Counted from the stretch's first letter, positions 44,790 through 57,175 are shown. The stretch is 64,000 nucleotides of DNA from Hedera helix (GCA_947179155.2 OX359282.1:18864510-18928509), one strand, 5' to 3'. The notes: generated by a model not told the origin, from the letters alone. Translations and numbers: made by a program.

Positions 44790-45703
44790 TGTACCATAAC
44801 GTAAAGCACGATTAAACGATAATTGAACAAGATTAAATAGCAAATGGTACCTTTATTAATCGTTGATCTTTCTTGATTTACAAGTATTAAGTGCAATACA
44901 AGTGTTCCTACGCTATTAAATTTCCTATTGTGGTCAGGTTCGTTGTTTGCTATGGGTTGAGAAGAGAATTTCATGAAGGTTGGAATAAGATCGATGAAGA
45001 CTTGAATGAGAGGAGAAATCATTGGCAAACTCCTCAGGGTAATAATGGCAGAACTCTTGTGTTAGGGCTGTGAATCCGTATGCTTGTGCATTTGTACGTG
45101 ATTGAGGACTTGGCCCCTCCACGGGGTTAAGTCTAAGGCCCCTTGGGCTTATTGGAGACTAAGTATGACGCTTATCAAACTAAGCTAACAAGAGTGTGAA
45201 CTTTTGATGCTAGTGTGTTTTGTACTTGTAATTATCCTTTTAGAGATTGTTTTGCAATACGTCTCTATTCGCTAGTCTGAAACCCACATTGAATTCAACT
45301 TTCAGATGACTTCTCTAACCTTCTATCATAGGTTAGAGAGGCAATATGCATTTTTTTAAATAAAAAAATTGTCTCTGATTTAATTTTTTTTTCAAATCGA
45401 ATTGATTAAAAACAGTTGGTCGATCGAAGTCGGATGTTGAAAATTGGCCTGGATAAAATGACTTCCTATGGGAGAACATCTCTTTGGTAGGCCAACCCTC
45501 TATGGCCCAACCTCATGGGGTGGAGGATTGCTCCTTCAAGGCCTTGCACTTACTTAGTGCTCATATTGCTCATCGGTTGTTTGGATGCTTGAGTTGTCAC
45601 CCAATTTGCTTGGAATTTGGTTAAGTTTGGACGAAGATGAATTGGATGGTGGAGTATCCCAAGAGGCCAGCCTTTTGGGGTTGCACTCCCTTCTCGTCCC
45701 TTC
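44790..45703 (-). repeat. LTR relative of the 12.7-17.5 kb element, truncated
   Basis: Starts TGTACCATAACG and follows the 15052-17550 LTR (ATTAAATAGCAAATG, then GGCAGAACT, then the TTAGAGAGG segment near 45330). It has no MITE at the position of 15234. It is cut at 45704 by the next LTR. No primer site flanks it on the left, so this is a 3' or solo LTR. Confidence 0.65.
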
Positions 45704-48206
45704 TGTGACGCCCCCACATCCGAGTTCTTTAACTCCGGGTATAGTGCTCACGATCCAACCCATCCATCATATCTATTTCTACTCTAATGCGTAATTAAAT
45801 ACAGTTACATAGGCTAATTAATATTACATTGTCACATAATATCCCAGGTCCGTACAACCCTTACACATACATAACTACATAGTTCAAATATTAACATAAG
45901 TCCTAACAAAAAAGTTCATTACACAAATAGCTGAAGTCTTAATTACTCTTCCACCTTTCCATTTCCTTTGTCTTTGTCGGATTCATCGAACTTCTCATTT
46001 TTAACTATAAATTTATGATAAGTAAGAGTGAGCAACTAATTGCTCAGCAAGTATATATCATGCAATGAATAAGGATTCAATTAAAGGAATAATAAACGTT
46101 TCTAAAACTTCAACAATGTTTAATAATGAAGAAGCAATAACAACTCGAATCTAATGAAAGAAGGAGTTTAAAATTTTATATTAAGAGGTCACTATAGACC
46201 GTGAACTTTAACCAGGTTAAACATGTATTTCCACAACAATCCAATAGAATGTTTATCAATTATTAAGACTGACAACATTCTAAAACTAGTACTCAAGGTG
46301 ATCAGTCTATTATACCCTATGTTATGCGTAACATTTAAACATTGCGCGCAAAGTCAGTTTCCTGACATAACATAAATTTCTCTTTTATAAGGGTTGTTTA
46401 TCTCAGTCTCATCATAAGAGTCTGCACCTAGATAATCGGTTTGAAAAGCTTTCTAAAACATTATCGATTCAATAATTCATATTTATAACTGTCTAGCTAA
46501 AACATATAACATAGACCAACTTCTTAATCTGTTCATGATTAACAGAACAATTACTCTTCAATAATTCAATATAGAATAATCTTTCGAATGCACATAAGTG
46601 CGATTAATAATATCAATATGGAATAATTTTTAAGAATCGATTCGAGTAAAAACTTGCACAATATTATAATCGAGTAAGTTCAGGATACTTGCCTGATGTG
46701 TCGTCAATTATAGGTTTGAGGTTCTCATCCTTTGGTTGACTTATAATTTGATCTACCAATTAGTCACTATCGGACTCTATATAACAACTTAATTCAATTC
46801 ACACCGTAGCGTATTTTTATTTTGTTCATCCTTACACTCACATTCTACAAATAAAATAACCTCTATTATTATTTTATTTGTTTACTTTTGTATTATTTAT
46901 TTTATTTTTATAACCAAGATCATTCTTTTTATTTTATTTGTTCATGCTTCAAGTATTTTAATTCCTATTCATAATCTACAAATAAAATTATCTTTATTTA
47001 TCTAATTCACTTTCATAATCCAATCCCACAAATAAAATAATCTTTATTATCATCTTATTTGTTTACTCTTTATTTATTTATCTATTTTAATTAATCTTCA
47101 CAAATAAATAATATTTATTATTTTATCTATTATATTATTTATCTATTTTGATTTATTTTCACCATCTACAAATAAAATAATTTTTTTTATTTTTTTATTT
47201 TTTTATGTCTTATTTATTCATTTTATTTTTTTATTATTATATTTCATTTAAAAAAAAAATCGACTTGGACCCGACCCAATTTGACCCGAACTCGGATCAA
47301 CCCGAATCGTTTTGACCCGGTTCGAATTTTTCATTTATGCAGGACCGGTGCGGGGTGCGTTTGTATTACACTGGGACCGACATTGGGCATGCCAGGTCAC
47401 CAGAACTTCAGCCCTTTTTATTTTTTGATTTTCCAACTTTTATCGATTTTGATCATTTTTATTTCAAATGTTCATAACTTGTTACTTTCAAATGAGTTCA
47501 TATTTGTTTTACAACTAGTTTATTACACAATTTACCATAATCCAAGAGTTTCACACCAAATCAAACACAATACTTACCCAAAACATGGATCAAATCATCT
47601 AGGATTTTCACTAGAATACCTTTTATAAGAAAATTCACCATAAATTCATTTTAACTCATTTTTCTTCTGTTCCACTCGGATTATCTTCGTATCTTTTAGA
47701 TCTACAATATGTGATTCATAGATTTTATAGATAACATATATATCTTAGTTGACATAATTTCAAAACTCATGTTTTCACTTGATTGAACTAAGTTACATGT
47801 TCATATACATATCTCATGCACTATCATGCAACACAACACATATACACACATAAACTCATAAACTCCTTCATAAATAATTCCTTATACCTTTAGATCCTTC
47901 ATGATCTCACAACATCTAATCCTCCCATAACCAAACATGCATAAACACATTATAAGCTAAATTATACTATTTTAACTAAAGATTTAGGGTTAGAATACTT
48001 TTAAACCTTTTTCATACTCTCATTCTTCTTGTAATGAACCTTGTTAAGGTATCCACCTTCTTTTTGCTCTTCAAGAATCCTAAGTGCAATAGTTTCCCTT
48101 GATTTTTTTTTTTTTTCTCTCACATATCTCTATTATCCTTGACACTCTCTCTTTCTCACTATATCACCTAACTTAGGCAAATGAAGCAAAATGTGCTAGG
48201 AGTCCT

Positions 48207-48215
48207 CTATTTATA
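48207..48215 (-). promoter_or_regulatory. TATA box of the chromovirus LTR
   Basis: Minus strand TATAAATAG, positioned mid-LTR ahead of a long untranslated leader-like region. Confidence 0.45.
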
Positions 48216-48235
48216 AGGAACCTCCTCATTCATAT

Positions 48236-48272
48236 ACTATACATATACATATACATATACATATATATACTC
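48236..48272. repeat. ATACAT microsatellite
   Basis: Repeated ATACAT units running into a TA repeat. Confidence 0.85.
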
Positions 48273-48388
48273 TCCAATTAGGCATTTACTAATGAACTAA
48301 CAAGGTTTGGTGAAAATTAACTAGCAACCATACTTTAGGGTAATTATAATTACTTTTTAGGATTTAAAAAGCTCAAGGGATGGGGGAG

Positions 48389-48980
48389 TATTTAATTGGG
48401 ATTAATTTATATAAAATTGGAAAATGGAGTATAGATTTAAATCTGAATATGATAGCATCTGTTCATAAAATCTGAGAGGGTTTATATGATTAGTATATAG
48501 GATATGAATATACATATTATCTTTTGCAGCCATAAAAAAATTTTGAGCTTAATATTCTAATTAACATATTTCACATAGGAATATAGTGATTTAATTAATT
48601 AAAGTATTCCATTTTAGTTCTGTTGCCTTAGGGTCGGATTTAGATGCAACCATAAAAAGAATTTGAGCTTAATATTCTAATTAACATATTTCACATAGGA
48701 ATATAGTGATTTAATTAATTAGAGTGTTCTTCTCTAGTTCTGTTGCCTTAGGGTCGGATTTAGACGGATTTGTTTATATGTCATTGGAAGATGCGTATAA
48801 ATACTATAAAGAATTCTCGATTAATAATTTTATATAATTAATTAATTAAAAAGAGAATGAAAAAATTTAAATGAAACATTGGGGAAAATTGTGATCTTAA
48901 ATATTTAAAACCTTATTTAATTCTTTTCATTAGTTTAATTTAGTTGGTAATTTTAATTAGTTTTATTTTATTAATTAATA
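48389..48980 (+). repeat. inverted partial LTR copy with internal duplication
   Basis: The plus strand here matches the minus strand of about 62130-61656, for example GGGTTTATATGATTAGTATA and ATGTCATTGGAAGATGCG. It is therefore inverted relative to the LTR at 61499. About 120 bp inside it is duplicated in tandem (near 48528-48646 and 48648-48764; GAGCTTAATATTCTAATTAA occurs twice), which the right copy lacks. Confidence 0.8.
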
Positions 48981-49211
48981 CCATTCGAGCTCACCACTGG
49001 ATCATCCTCATCCTTCTCTTCCTCTTCCCAGACCTTGCTCATTTTCTTTTCAACCTCATCATCATCTTCATCATTCGAACGAGACCTCTTAAGATTTACT
49101 TTGTTAGCTATTTGTAACTCCTTGTCATTTACTGATGTATTTGTCTCACACAACTTTTTACCTTCCTCCTCAAAATTTATCTCTGTATTGCTAGGTAAAG
49201 TTTCTCGAAGA
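48971..49211 (-). pseudogene. gag-like gene, 3' part, beyond the Copia insertion
   Basis: Continues the frame of 60908-61366 once one copy of CAATT is removed. Very acidic and charged (SNDEDDDEVEKKMSKVWEEE), ending NGIN and a stop right before the inverted LTR segment. The clean continuation supports a single insertion event by the Copia element. Confidence 0.6.
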
Positions 49212-49250
49212 CAATTTGTTAGTTCCCAATGACACGATAGAAATCTAGAA

Positions 49251-49270
49251 GGGGGGGGGGGGGGGGGGGG
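49251..49270. repeat. 20-base poly-G tract in the Copia 3' LTR
   Basis: Same position has 7 G in the 5' LTR, so it grew or was mis-sequenced after insertion. Confidence 0.95.
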
Positions 49271-50276
49271 TTGAATAGATTCTTTTAAAAATTTCTTTTA
49301 TTTGAAAAGATCTTACTTAATTAATTCTTAAACAAAAATTTTAACACAACAGAATATAATTTAGTTATCATTTTCTTGATATGTTAGAGTAATAATTCAA
49401 CAAGCAATTATATGGCAGATATAACAAATGAAAGACAGTATGAGAAAGACTCTGGGTTTTAAGTGGTTCAGAGCACACAAGACTCCTACTCCACTGTTCT
49501 GCTCTTCCAGCAGCAAATCCACTAAGTATCACTTTTACAATATCTGAATCACTAAGATTCCTTTAAGACTCGCAGTCTTGGAATTTTAGTTCACAAAGAA
49601 CTTTACAAGTCTAACAGACTTGCTTACACTAGTTCACAAAGAACTCTTCTGGATTGATGTATATTTGGATGTGCTATTAAGTTGCTTATTAGCTTGAGTT
49701 TTTTTGAAGGACTTAGTAGCAATGCAAGCTTTCTTATGAGTTTGATCTTTTTCACTTCTTGCGTTTTTCTTTTGGTGTAGTGCCTCCTTTTCTCTTTTGC
49801 TGATCTTGGTATTTAAGAAGTTAGGGCTTCGGTTTTCTTTCCGTTGGACCATCTGCTTGAGCTTGTATTTCTTTCCGTTACCTCACAGAGGAGAGCTGCT
49901 GTATATTATATTAATATAGCTCATTAAAGCTCTGATGAGACTTCATTAGATCTGACTTGTTAGTCCATGGAAGGTTATTTTCTTTTTCCTTTGGGACAGA
50001 TATGTCAGTCGTAGGTTCCCACCAACTTTTATAGAGTCGTTTGGTCCTTCCAAACTATAGGACTGATAGGACACAGTCCTCTGACTTTTCTGCCTTGAAA
50101 GTCTTCTTTCTGTTCCATAGTGCGCTTGGGTCAGACACCTGACTTTTCTGACTTGATCGAGTTGCAGAGGCTTCCTTTTTGGTTACTTTGATGAAGATTG
50201 AATGCGTGAATAGAATAGCTCCTGATCTGAGAATCGTGATGTCTCTTGCCTTTTGCTCAACGACCTTATGTGATCA

Positions 50277-50590
50277 ACTCTACGAATATCCTTGCTGACG
50301 TGATTGATCTGGAAAGGATCATCTCTTACGATCATTGTAAAGTTTACTTAACTGTTAGACTGTTGATCGTAGAGTTCAATTTAAGGTTTCTCGTAAAGAA
50401 CATAGTCTGTCTGGTTGTAGAGTCTTCTGGACCACAATCGTAGAATCCATTCTACGATTGGTTGCCTTGATCGTAGAGTCTTCTGAACCAATCGTAGAGT
50501 CCATTCTACGATTGGTTGCCTTGATCGTAGAGTCTGTTTAAATCGTAGAGTTTCCTTGACACAGATCGTAGAGTTCATTCTGCGATTTTA
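50277..50590. repeat. cluster of ATCGTAGAGT motifs and hairpins in the Copia 3' LTR
   Basis: About ten copies of (A/G)ATCGTAGAGT or its complement in 310 bp. Two pairs form hairpins with ~11-bp arms (AATCGTAGAAT then its complement at 50436-50459; similar at 50489-50512). The same cluster is in the 5' LTR at 60423-60736. Confidence 0.92.
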
Positions 50591-50756
50591 TTACACCAAC
50601 AGATCAACCTAACAGTTTTGATCTATCTAAGTCTTAGTACAACACAAAAGACTTTTATACAATTAACAAGAGATCAACCTAACAGTTTTGATCTTATCTA
50701 ATACAACCCTTGTACATTATTTCTTATCATCAAATTTAATCATTCAATGTTCAACA

Positions 50757-50769
50757 ATCTCCCCCAATT
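50757..50769 (-). other. polypurine tract of the Copia element
   Basis: Minus strand AATTGGGGGAGAT directly before the 3' LTR start TGTTGAAC. Confidence 0.88.
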
Positions 50770-50950
50770 TGATGATGACAACATTATTAACAGATAGTGA
50801 TTTGAACACATTAAAATAGGCAAAATGCAAGAGTATTTGAATGCCTAATCATACAGTGAGTAACTGTATTTTCTATAAAAAAAAATGAATTTTATTGATG
50901 TTTTAGTCAGATGATACAATTGAGAAAACAACAGGAAAAAAAAAAAAAAC

Positions 50951-53608
50951 TTATCTCCTTCTACTCGGAGGTCTTCTGCCTTCTTCTTCCCTCTGCCTGA
51001 AGAATGCTCTCCTTTCTTCTTCAGCTTTTCTCAGTTCTTCTTCCCTCAACACAACTTCTTCTTCTTTAATTTGAAACCATTCCTGTGAGCTAGATGGCCT
51101 CATAGTTGAGGAAGAAGGTCTTTCTGTCACCTCCCGTTTGGGACGAGATGGTATTGCTTCGAATCTAGGAGGATGTATTGAAGTTTGAACCATCCTCATC
51201 CCTTGAGGTGCTCTTCCTCTTCTGCTGTAGTCTGAGCTCGTTCTTGTTTGCTCTGCTGTGCTCAGTTTCTTCTCTCCCTTGTTGGCATCATTAATTGTTG
51301 CTACCTGTTCTGAAAGCTGCTGTATGCCCTGAATAATTTCTTGAAGTTGGGTCTTAGTGGCAGCGACATCATCTTGGTGGGCTTGGAGTCTTTCGTCAGC
51401 CATGATTTATTTTTGCTCCACCAATGACAAAGTGTCATTCGACCGATGTTTTTGTTCTGTGAGAGAGTCCTTCAAGGCAATGATCTCATTACTGAGGAGA
51501 GTGATAGATTTATCATTGGTTTCTTGAAGAATAACAATGGTCTGCTGATGTGAGTTCAAGGCTTCCAGAAATTTTTTATCCCTTTCTTTGAGATTTTCAG
51601 AGACTGCTGCCGTTAACTGCCTTAATCTTGTGGAGAATTGTTTATTCAGACTGGTAGAGAGACCATTGACATCATCAATGATATCGTCCATTCTACGTTG
51701 AAGGTTGTGGGATTTCGATGCCAGGTCGTTTTGTATCTCTGTATGGATATGGCTTGTCAAGTCAGTTAAGCCCACAGTTGTAGGAAGTCGAGATACCTTG
51801 TCTAAAATTTCCTGGAGAAGTTGAGATGATTGTCCCTGGTCAGCCGTAGAGCTTGGAATATGAAAGTATTCGTGACCAGAGGTGGAGGGAATATCCTTGT
51901 GGGTTAATAGGAGTCTTGAAGATGGAGCCGGAGGAATTGTTTGCTGAGTAGGCAGAATTTCAGGAGAGTCTGGAGGGCACTCTACATTTTGATTAGTTAG
52001 GCTCTCTTGACCACTAGTCGTAGAGGGTGGTGACTCTACGATCGGGGATGTGTTGATCATAGAGTTTGATGCAGAGTTGGTATTTGGGGACTCCTCAAAT
52101 TTATTGAACATAGATGAGGGTGTATGAATTTGAATGAGCGCTAGAGGAATAACATGTACCTTTTGCCCTAAAGAATGTGAGAAGGGGCTGCAAGAAATAA
52201 GCTTCTGGGCATAAAATAGATTCTGAGGATAGCCTTGAGCTATAATCACCACATTTGGGTAAGCTTTGAACGTCCAGAATACTTGATCCCATGCATTGTG
52301 AACCAGAGCTCGGTGGAATGACATCAGTGGAAAAAATTTCAGCAAGCAGTTGTAGTTCAAATGCCTTTGCTCATCTCTTCCAATGGCCACTATTTTGATG
52401 TCATCCTCTTCATCAGTATTCATTGTAGCTGAAGGGACTGAAGTATCTTCGTGAAACTCCCCCTCAGCCCGAGCATCCATAGGCTCAACTGCCATAGAAG
52501 ACTCCTTCTCAACTGGAGACATGACAGCTTTTTCAAGTAGCTCCCCCTTAGCTACTGAGTCTTTGTTAGCTAATTTAACTAGCCTTCTTCTCTTTCTTTT
52601 TGGCTCTTTTGGGGTTGCCTCTTCAGCTTCATACTTGCTGCGAGTTTCCCTCCGCAGATCAGAATCTTCATCCTCTGATGCAGCCTTTTCTTCAGGAGCA
52701 ACATTAGGAGCCTCATTAGATGAGCCCTGAGGTTCTTCAATCTCAAGGGCTTTCTTTCCTTTTCTCTTTCTGATGAGACCCTGAGATTGATTGCTAACAT
52801 CCTGAGATTCTTCTTCTGCAGGAGTGTTCTTTAATAGAGATGACCCTGCCCCACTCTGTGTTCCTTCACTATCCCCTGACCGGGATAGTTTCCTGTTTTC
52901 AACTGGATTCTTCCTCCAGTTGTCGACGATTCTCTGGGTGATTCTTTTGTTTGTGTTTAGGGCTTCTCCTTCGTCAGGCTCAATCAGATCCCCCAAAGAT
53001 GATCTAAGGAGAATGCTGATGAATCTCCCATAGAATATTTTTCTGGTCCCCTTTGCTTTTTTCGTATTCTGGATCCAGTTCCCTATCCATTCCATCAGCA
53101 AAGAGCCATAGTTGATATTTGTCTTCTTAACTATAGATGTCATCAATTTCAGCTGCACCTCACTAACTGAGTCATGAGCCGAGTCTTTGCATAGAAGGCA
53201 TTTACCAACCACATCTGCCAGGAACTCATATTTCTAAGGAAATTCTTTCTTCTTTAAACCTTTCAGTCCTGGATTTTTTTGATGGTGCATTCTTCTCAGG
53301 CCTTCTTCAGTATTCACCATAGTTAGAGATGTGAGGCCTCCTTGCTTGAATCCTAGGGCAAGATTAAATTCTTCAGCAGTGAGGTTGAGCTGTACTCCTC
53401 TTACAGTAGTAGTTAGAGTTCCATTTGCATAGGATCCATTTATGTAGAATTCTCGGATAAGCTTTAACAGAATCCTCGTATTAGTTCCCAGAGCTTCTCG
53501 TAGACCCGCCTTTTCTAGCAACTAGATTATCCTTTTGAAATGCTTATCTGCCGATGTGAAAGCTTCGAAGTTGAGCTCGTTTCCAGAAATGACTTGTGCA
53601 GGTGCCAT
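50951..53608 (-). pseudogene. long post-pol ORF of the Copia element (886 codons, three stops)
   Basis: A single frame from ATG 53608 (MAPAQVISGNELNFEAF) to 50951, broken by TAG 53522-53524, TAG 53234-53236 and TAA 51407-51409. The first ~250 residues (LLKLIREFYINGSYANGT, VRGVQLNLTAEEFNLALGF, YGSLLMEWIGNWI) resemble the plant transposon-protein domain (the REFYAN...VRG...F pattern, from memory Pfam PF20167). Then comes an acidic/basic linker with NLS-like KRKRRR, and a Pro/Ser-rich part. A coiled-coil C-terminus follows (LSTSLNKQFSTRLRQL, LQEIIQGIQQLSEQVATIN), ending RREEEGRRPPSRRR-like. Function unknown; it sits where SIRE elements have an env-like ORF, but I see no membrane segment. Confidence 0.75.
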
Positions 53609-53609
53609 T

Positions 53610-54127
53610 TGATAGTTTTTCCTGAAATAGTAGGAACGATTTATCTGAGTATTGAAAACTTAGGGTTTTGGATTGAGAGAGATGGATAGGAATGATAGAT
53701 TTTTGATTTGAAGAAATAAACGACGTGCAGTTTTCAAAGTATTTAAAACTTCCCTCTACGTTTGCTGAGACGCGTGTCATGTTCTGATAGGAGCATCTCA
53801 TTTGGTTGATGACCTTTCTGCCCCTAGAGATTTACGATCCCTCTTGTCACTTCAACTCTTTTGTTGATGTTCGTTGAGTTAGCTTTACGATAAGGAAAAC
53901 TCTGCGACCCTTGGCTTGCCAATCGTTAGGTGAGCTCTCCGGTTTGTAGTGTACTCTACGATCTTGGCCTGACAATCGTTGAGTAAACTCTACGATCTTT
54001 TGCCTGATGATCGTTGAGTGTATTTCACGATTTTGACTTTTACTTATTTTCCTCGCTCACTTTTATTTCTGCAGAGTTAGTATATATAAAAAGAACATGA
54101 TATATATTAAGGGTCTAGATTTAGCAT
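53610..54127 (-). other. spacer between Copia pol and the post-pol ORF
   Basis: Non-coding, rich in the TCGT(A/T)GAGT motif and its complement (for example 53952-53961, 53977-53999). It may hold the promoter or splice acceptor used to express the downstream ORF; this is inference. Confidence 0.5.
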
Positions 54128-55700
54128 TCATAACTCACTTATTAATTTATTAAATCTTGATTCATCTAAAGGCTTTGTAAAGACATCTGCTAGTTGATCT
54201 TCAGTTGGGATGTAGTGAAGTGATATATTTCCATTTTGTACATGATCCCTGATGAAATGATATCTTATATCTATGTGCTTAGTTCTTGAGTGCATAACAG
54301 GATTATGTGTTATAGCAATTGCACTAGTATTATCACAGTATATAGGAATAGAATTAAGCTCAAACCCATAGTCTGCAAGTTGAGTCTTCATCCATAGAAT
54401 TTGTGCACAGCAACTGCCTGCGGCTATATATTCAGCTTCTGCAGTAGATGTCGATACTGAGTTCTGCTTTTTACTAAACCAAGAAACGAGTCTGTTGCCA
54501 AGCATCTGGCAAGTTCCACTTGTGCTTTTTCTGTCTATTTTGCATCCTGCATAGTCAGCATCTGAGTATCCCATAAGATCAAAGGAGGACTCCTTGGGAT
54601 ACCATAATCCTAAATTTGGAGTTCCTTTAAGATACTTGAAAATTCTTTTCACAGCTAATAGATGAGACTCTTTGGGGTTAGCCTGAAATCTAGCACATAT
54701 ACATGTAGCAAACATTATATCTGGTCGACTCGCAGTAAGATATAATAGTGAACCTATCATACCTCTGTACTGAGTGATTTCAGTGGATTTACCATTTTCA
54801 TCTTTGTCAAGCTTGGTGGCAGGTGGCATAAGAGTCTTCATGATAGATGCAGATTCCATGCCATATTTCTTTAATAAGTCTTTGATGTATTTGGCTTGAT
54901 TAATGAATATGCCTTCATCAGTCTGCTTCACTTGTAGTCCAAGGAAGAAGTTGAGTTCTCCCATCATGCTCATTTCAAATTTTCTCTACATAAGCTTGGC
55001 AAATCTTTCACATAATTTTTCATCAGAGGAACCAAATATGATATCATCTACATAAATTTGAACTAACAGTGTCTTATCCTTATGTTTTCTCAAAAATAAG
55101 GGAGTATCAATTCTTCCTCTAGTAAATCCCTTTTCAATGAGAAAGTTAGTTAAGGTTTCATACCATGCTCTAGGTGCTTGTTTTAGACCATATAGTGCTT
55201 TATCTAATTTATAAACATAATTTGAAAAAGTTGGATTGATAAAACCTGGAGGTTGTTCCACGTAAACTTCTTCTTGGAGTTCCCCATTTAGAAAAACACT
55301 CTTGACGTCCATTTGGAAGACTTTGAACTTCATGTGAGCAGCATGGGCAAGGAAGATCCTTATGGCTTCCAACCTAGCAACTGGAGCATATGTTTCATCG
55401 TAGTAAATTCCTTCTTCTTGAGAGTAACCTTTGGCCACTAGTCTTGCTTTGTTCCTTATTATCACACCATTTTCATCCATCTTATTTCTGAAAACCCATT
55501 TGGTGCCAATGATAGGTTTATGCTGAGGCCTGGCCACTAATCTCCAGACCTTGCTTCTTTCAAATTGATTTAGCTCCTCTTGCATGACCTCTATCCAACT
55601 TGAATCTCCTAAGTCTTCTTCGATCTTTTTGGGCTCCTCTTGAGAGAGAAAGCTCAGGTAAAAGCATTCATTAGAGGTTGCAGCTCTAGTCTTGATTCCG
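54128..55700 (-). pseudogene. Copia reverse transcriptase and RNase H
   Basis: Reverse transcriptase signatures: [44 protein letters not shown] (the usual Ala of DVKTAFLNG is Val here) and the active-site [14 protein letters not shown] at 54986-54988 takes the place of a Gln codon, just before RKFEMSMMGELNFFLG. RNase H follows with DADYAGCKIDRKSTSG, STAEAEYIAAG and HIDIRYHFIRDHV, ending ISEL at 54128. The domains are otherwise complete. Confidence 0.94.
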
Positions 55701-57172
55701 GTGTTTGGATCTCCAATAATAAGATCTTGAGTGTGATCTTTGGTCCATTTTATTCTGCTAGGGACGTCTGTTCTGGTACCTTCTTGTCTGAGTTCCTCTA
55801 AATCAGCTTCTGGTTCTGATCGTAGAGTTCCAATGTCTGATGTGGTGTGCTCTACGATTTCCTTTCCTAGCTCAACGATTTTTGTCGCTGGTTCCATGGT
55901 CGTAGAGTCGGATTCTACGATTTTGAGTTCTTCGATCGTTGAGCTTGTGTCTGCTGACTCGTTGAATGGTGATCTTTTCTTTTCAGGATCTGATTCATCG
56001 AATGTGACGTGGATGGAGATTTCAACAGTTAGTGACTCCTTGTTGAACACTCTAAATGCTCTGCTATCTGTTGCATAACCAAGGAAGATTCCTTCATCTG
56101 ATTTTGGCTGGAATTTGGTTAGATGCTTCTTGCCATTGTTGAGTACGTAGCACAGGCAACCAAACGCATGAAAATAACTTATATTTGGCTTTCTTCTTTT
56201 CCATAATTCGTATGGAGTTTTCTTCAATGTTGAGTGTATGAGTGACCTATTTTGAGTGTAACATGCAGTACTGATGGCTTCAGCCCAGAAATATTCAGGT
56301 AGATAAGCTGCTGCTAAAAGGGTTCTTCCTGCTTCAATAAGAGTCCTATTCTTCCTTTCTGCTATTCCATTTTGCTGAGGCGTTCTTGGGGCTGAGAAGT
56401 TGTGATTTATTCCATTTTCTTCACAGAACAGGTCCATTTATGAGAAATCAAATTCTCGTCCATGATCACTTCTGATGGCCTTGATCTTTTCGCCCTTTTC
56501 ATTTATGATCAGTCTGAAGAGCTTGATGAGATGTGAAATGGTTTCATCTTTAGAGCTTAGAAAAGATACCCATGTATATCTGGTGTAGTCATCAACTACT
56601 ACTAGAGAGTATCTCTTTCCTCCGAGGCTGGTCGTAGATACTGGTCCGAATAAATCCATGTGAAGTAGTTGAAGTGCTCTATCATTTGAGTTTGCTGATT
56701 TGCTTTGGAATGACGTCTTTGTTTGCTTTCCAAACTGACAAGCTTTGCAGGGCTTTTCTTTAATGAAGTTTAACTTTGGCAATCCTTTTACTAGATCTTT
56801 GGAGGCAAGCTTTGAAATGCTCTTGAAGTTAAGATGAGATAACCTCCTATGCCAGAGCCAGCACATATCTTCAGAGGCTTTAGCAAGAAAACAGACAGTT
56901 TGTTCTGAACTTAATTTAGTAAGATTGACCACATAGACATTTCCTTCTCGAACTCCTTCTAGCTTTAGAGAATTAGTTTTCAAGTCTCTAACTTGGCATT
57001 GGTTGTTAAGGAAGGTGACTTGATGTCCTTTGTCACAGAGCTGACTTATACTTAGCAAGTTGTGCTTTAGTCCCTCAACATATGCCACTTTACTGAAAGA
57101 TATTGCACCATTCCCAGTTGAGCCATAACCCCTGGTTTTCCCTGAGTTGTTGTCTCCAAAAATAACAGCAGG
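55700..57172 (-). pseudogene. Copia integrase
   Basis: Inserts element DNA into the genome. The pre-integrase HHCC zinc site is visible (WHRRLSHLN, then CKACQFGK). The catalytic core follows: Asp in HMDLFGP, Asp in RSDHGREF, Glu in [15 protein letters not shown] at 56438-56440 lies between the second Asp and the Glu, so the core is split into two open frames (57088-56438 and 56437 on). Downstream is a variable linker ([18 protein letters not shown] to about [13 protein letters not shown]) that is built in part from the TCGTAGAGT-type motif. Confidence 0.92.
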
Positions 57173-57175
57173 TCA

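Larger units (their letters stand above)
45704..48388 (-). repeat. 3' LTR of a Tekay/Del-like chromovirus, left segment
   Basis: The plus strand starts TGTGACGCCCCCACATCC, so the minus-strand LTR ends in CACA. A minus-strand TATAAATAG lies at 48207-48215 with downstream CT-rich leader sequence. GAGTGAGCAACTAATTGCTC near 46027 is typical of Tekay LTRs as I remember them. At 48388 the LTR is interrupted by another element and continues at 63119. Total LTR about 3.35 kb, a usual size for this lineage. Confidence 0.7.
49217..50756 (-). repeat. 3' LTR of the Copia element
   Basis: 1540 bp, TG...CA (TGTTAGTTCC to TTCAACA on the plus strand). By eye it differs from the other LTR by about 17 substitutions and by a G tract of 20 (49251-49270) versus 7. 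Contains about ten copies of an ATCGTAGAGT-like motif at 50277-50590. Confidence 0.95.

Noticed and set aside
48044..48060. Right end of a separate solo LTR at CACCTTC, matching the CCTTC left of 45704
   Set aside because: The TATA box at 48207 would then lie outside the LTR, and the LTR continues naturally across 48388 to 63119.
49634..49852. 72-codon frame present twice (also 59780-59998) as a conserved small protein
   Set aside because: The two copies are the two Copia LTRs; identity reflects recent insertion, not selection.
50277..50590. CRISPR-like array
   Set aside because: Short repeated words are present but spacing is irregular, orientation is mixed and the context is a plant retrotransposon LTR.
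53544..53801. 85-codon minus-strand frame beside the post-pol ORF
   Set aside because: It overlaps the start of the long ORF in a different frame and has no support of its own.
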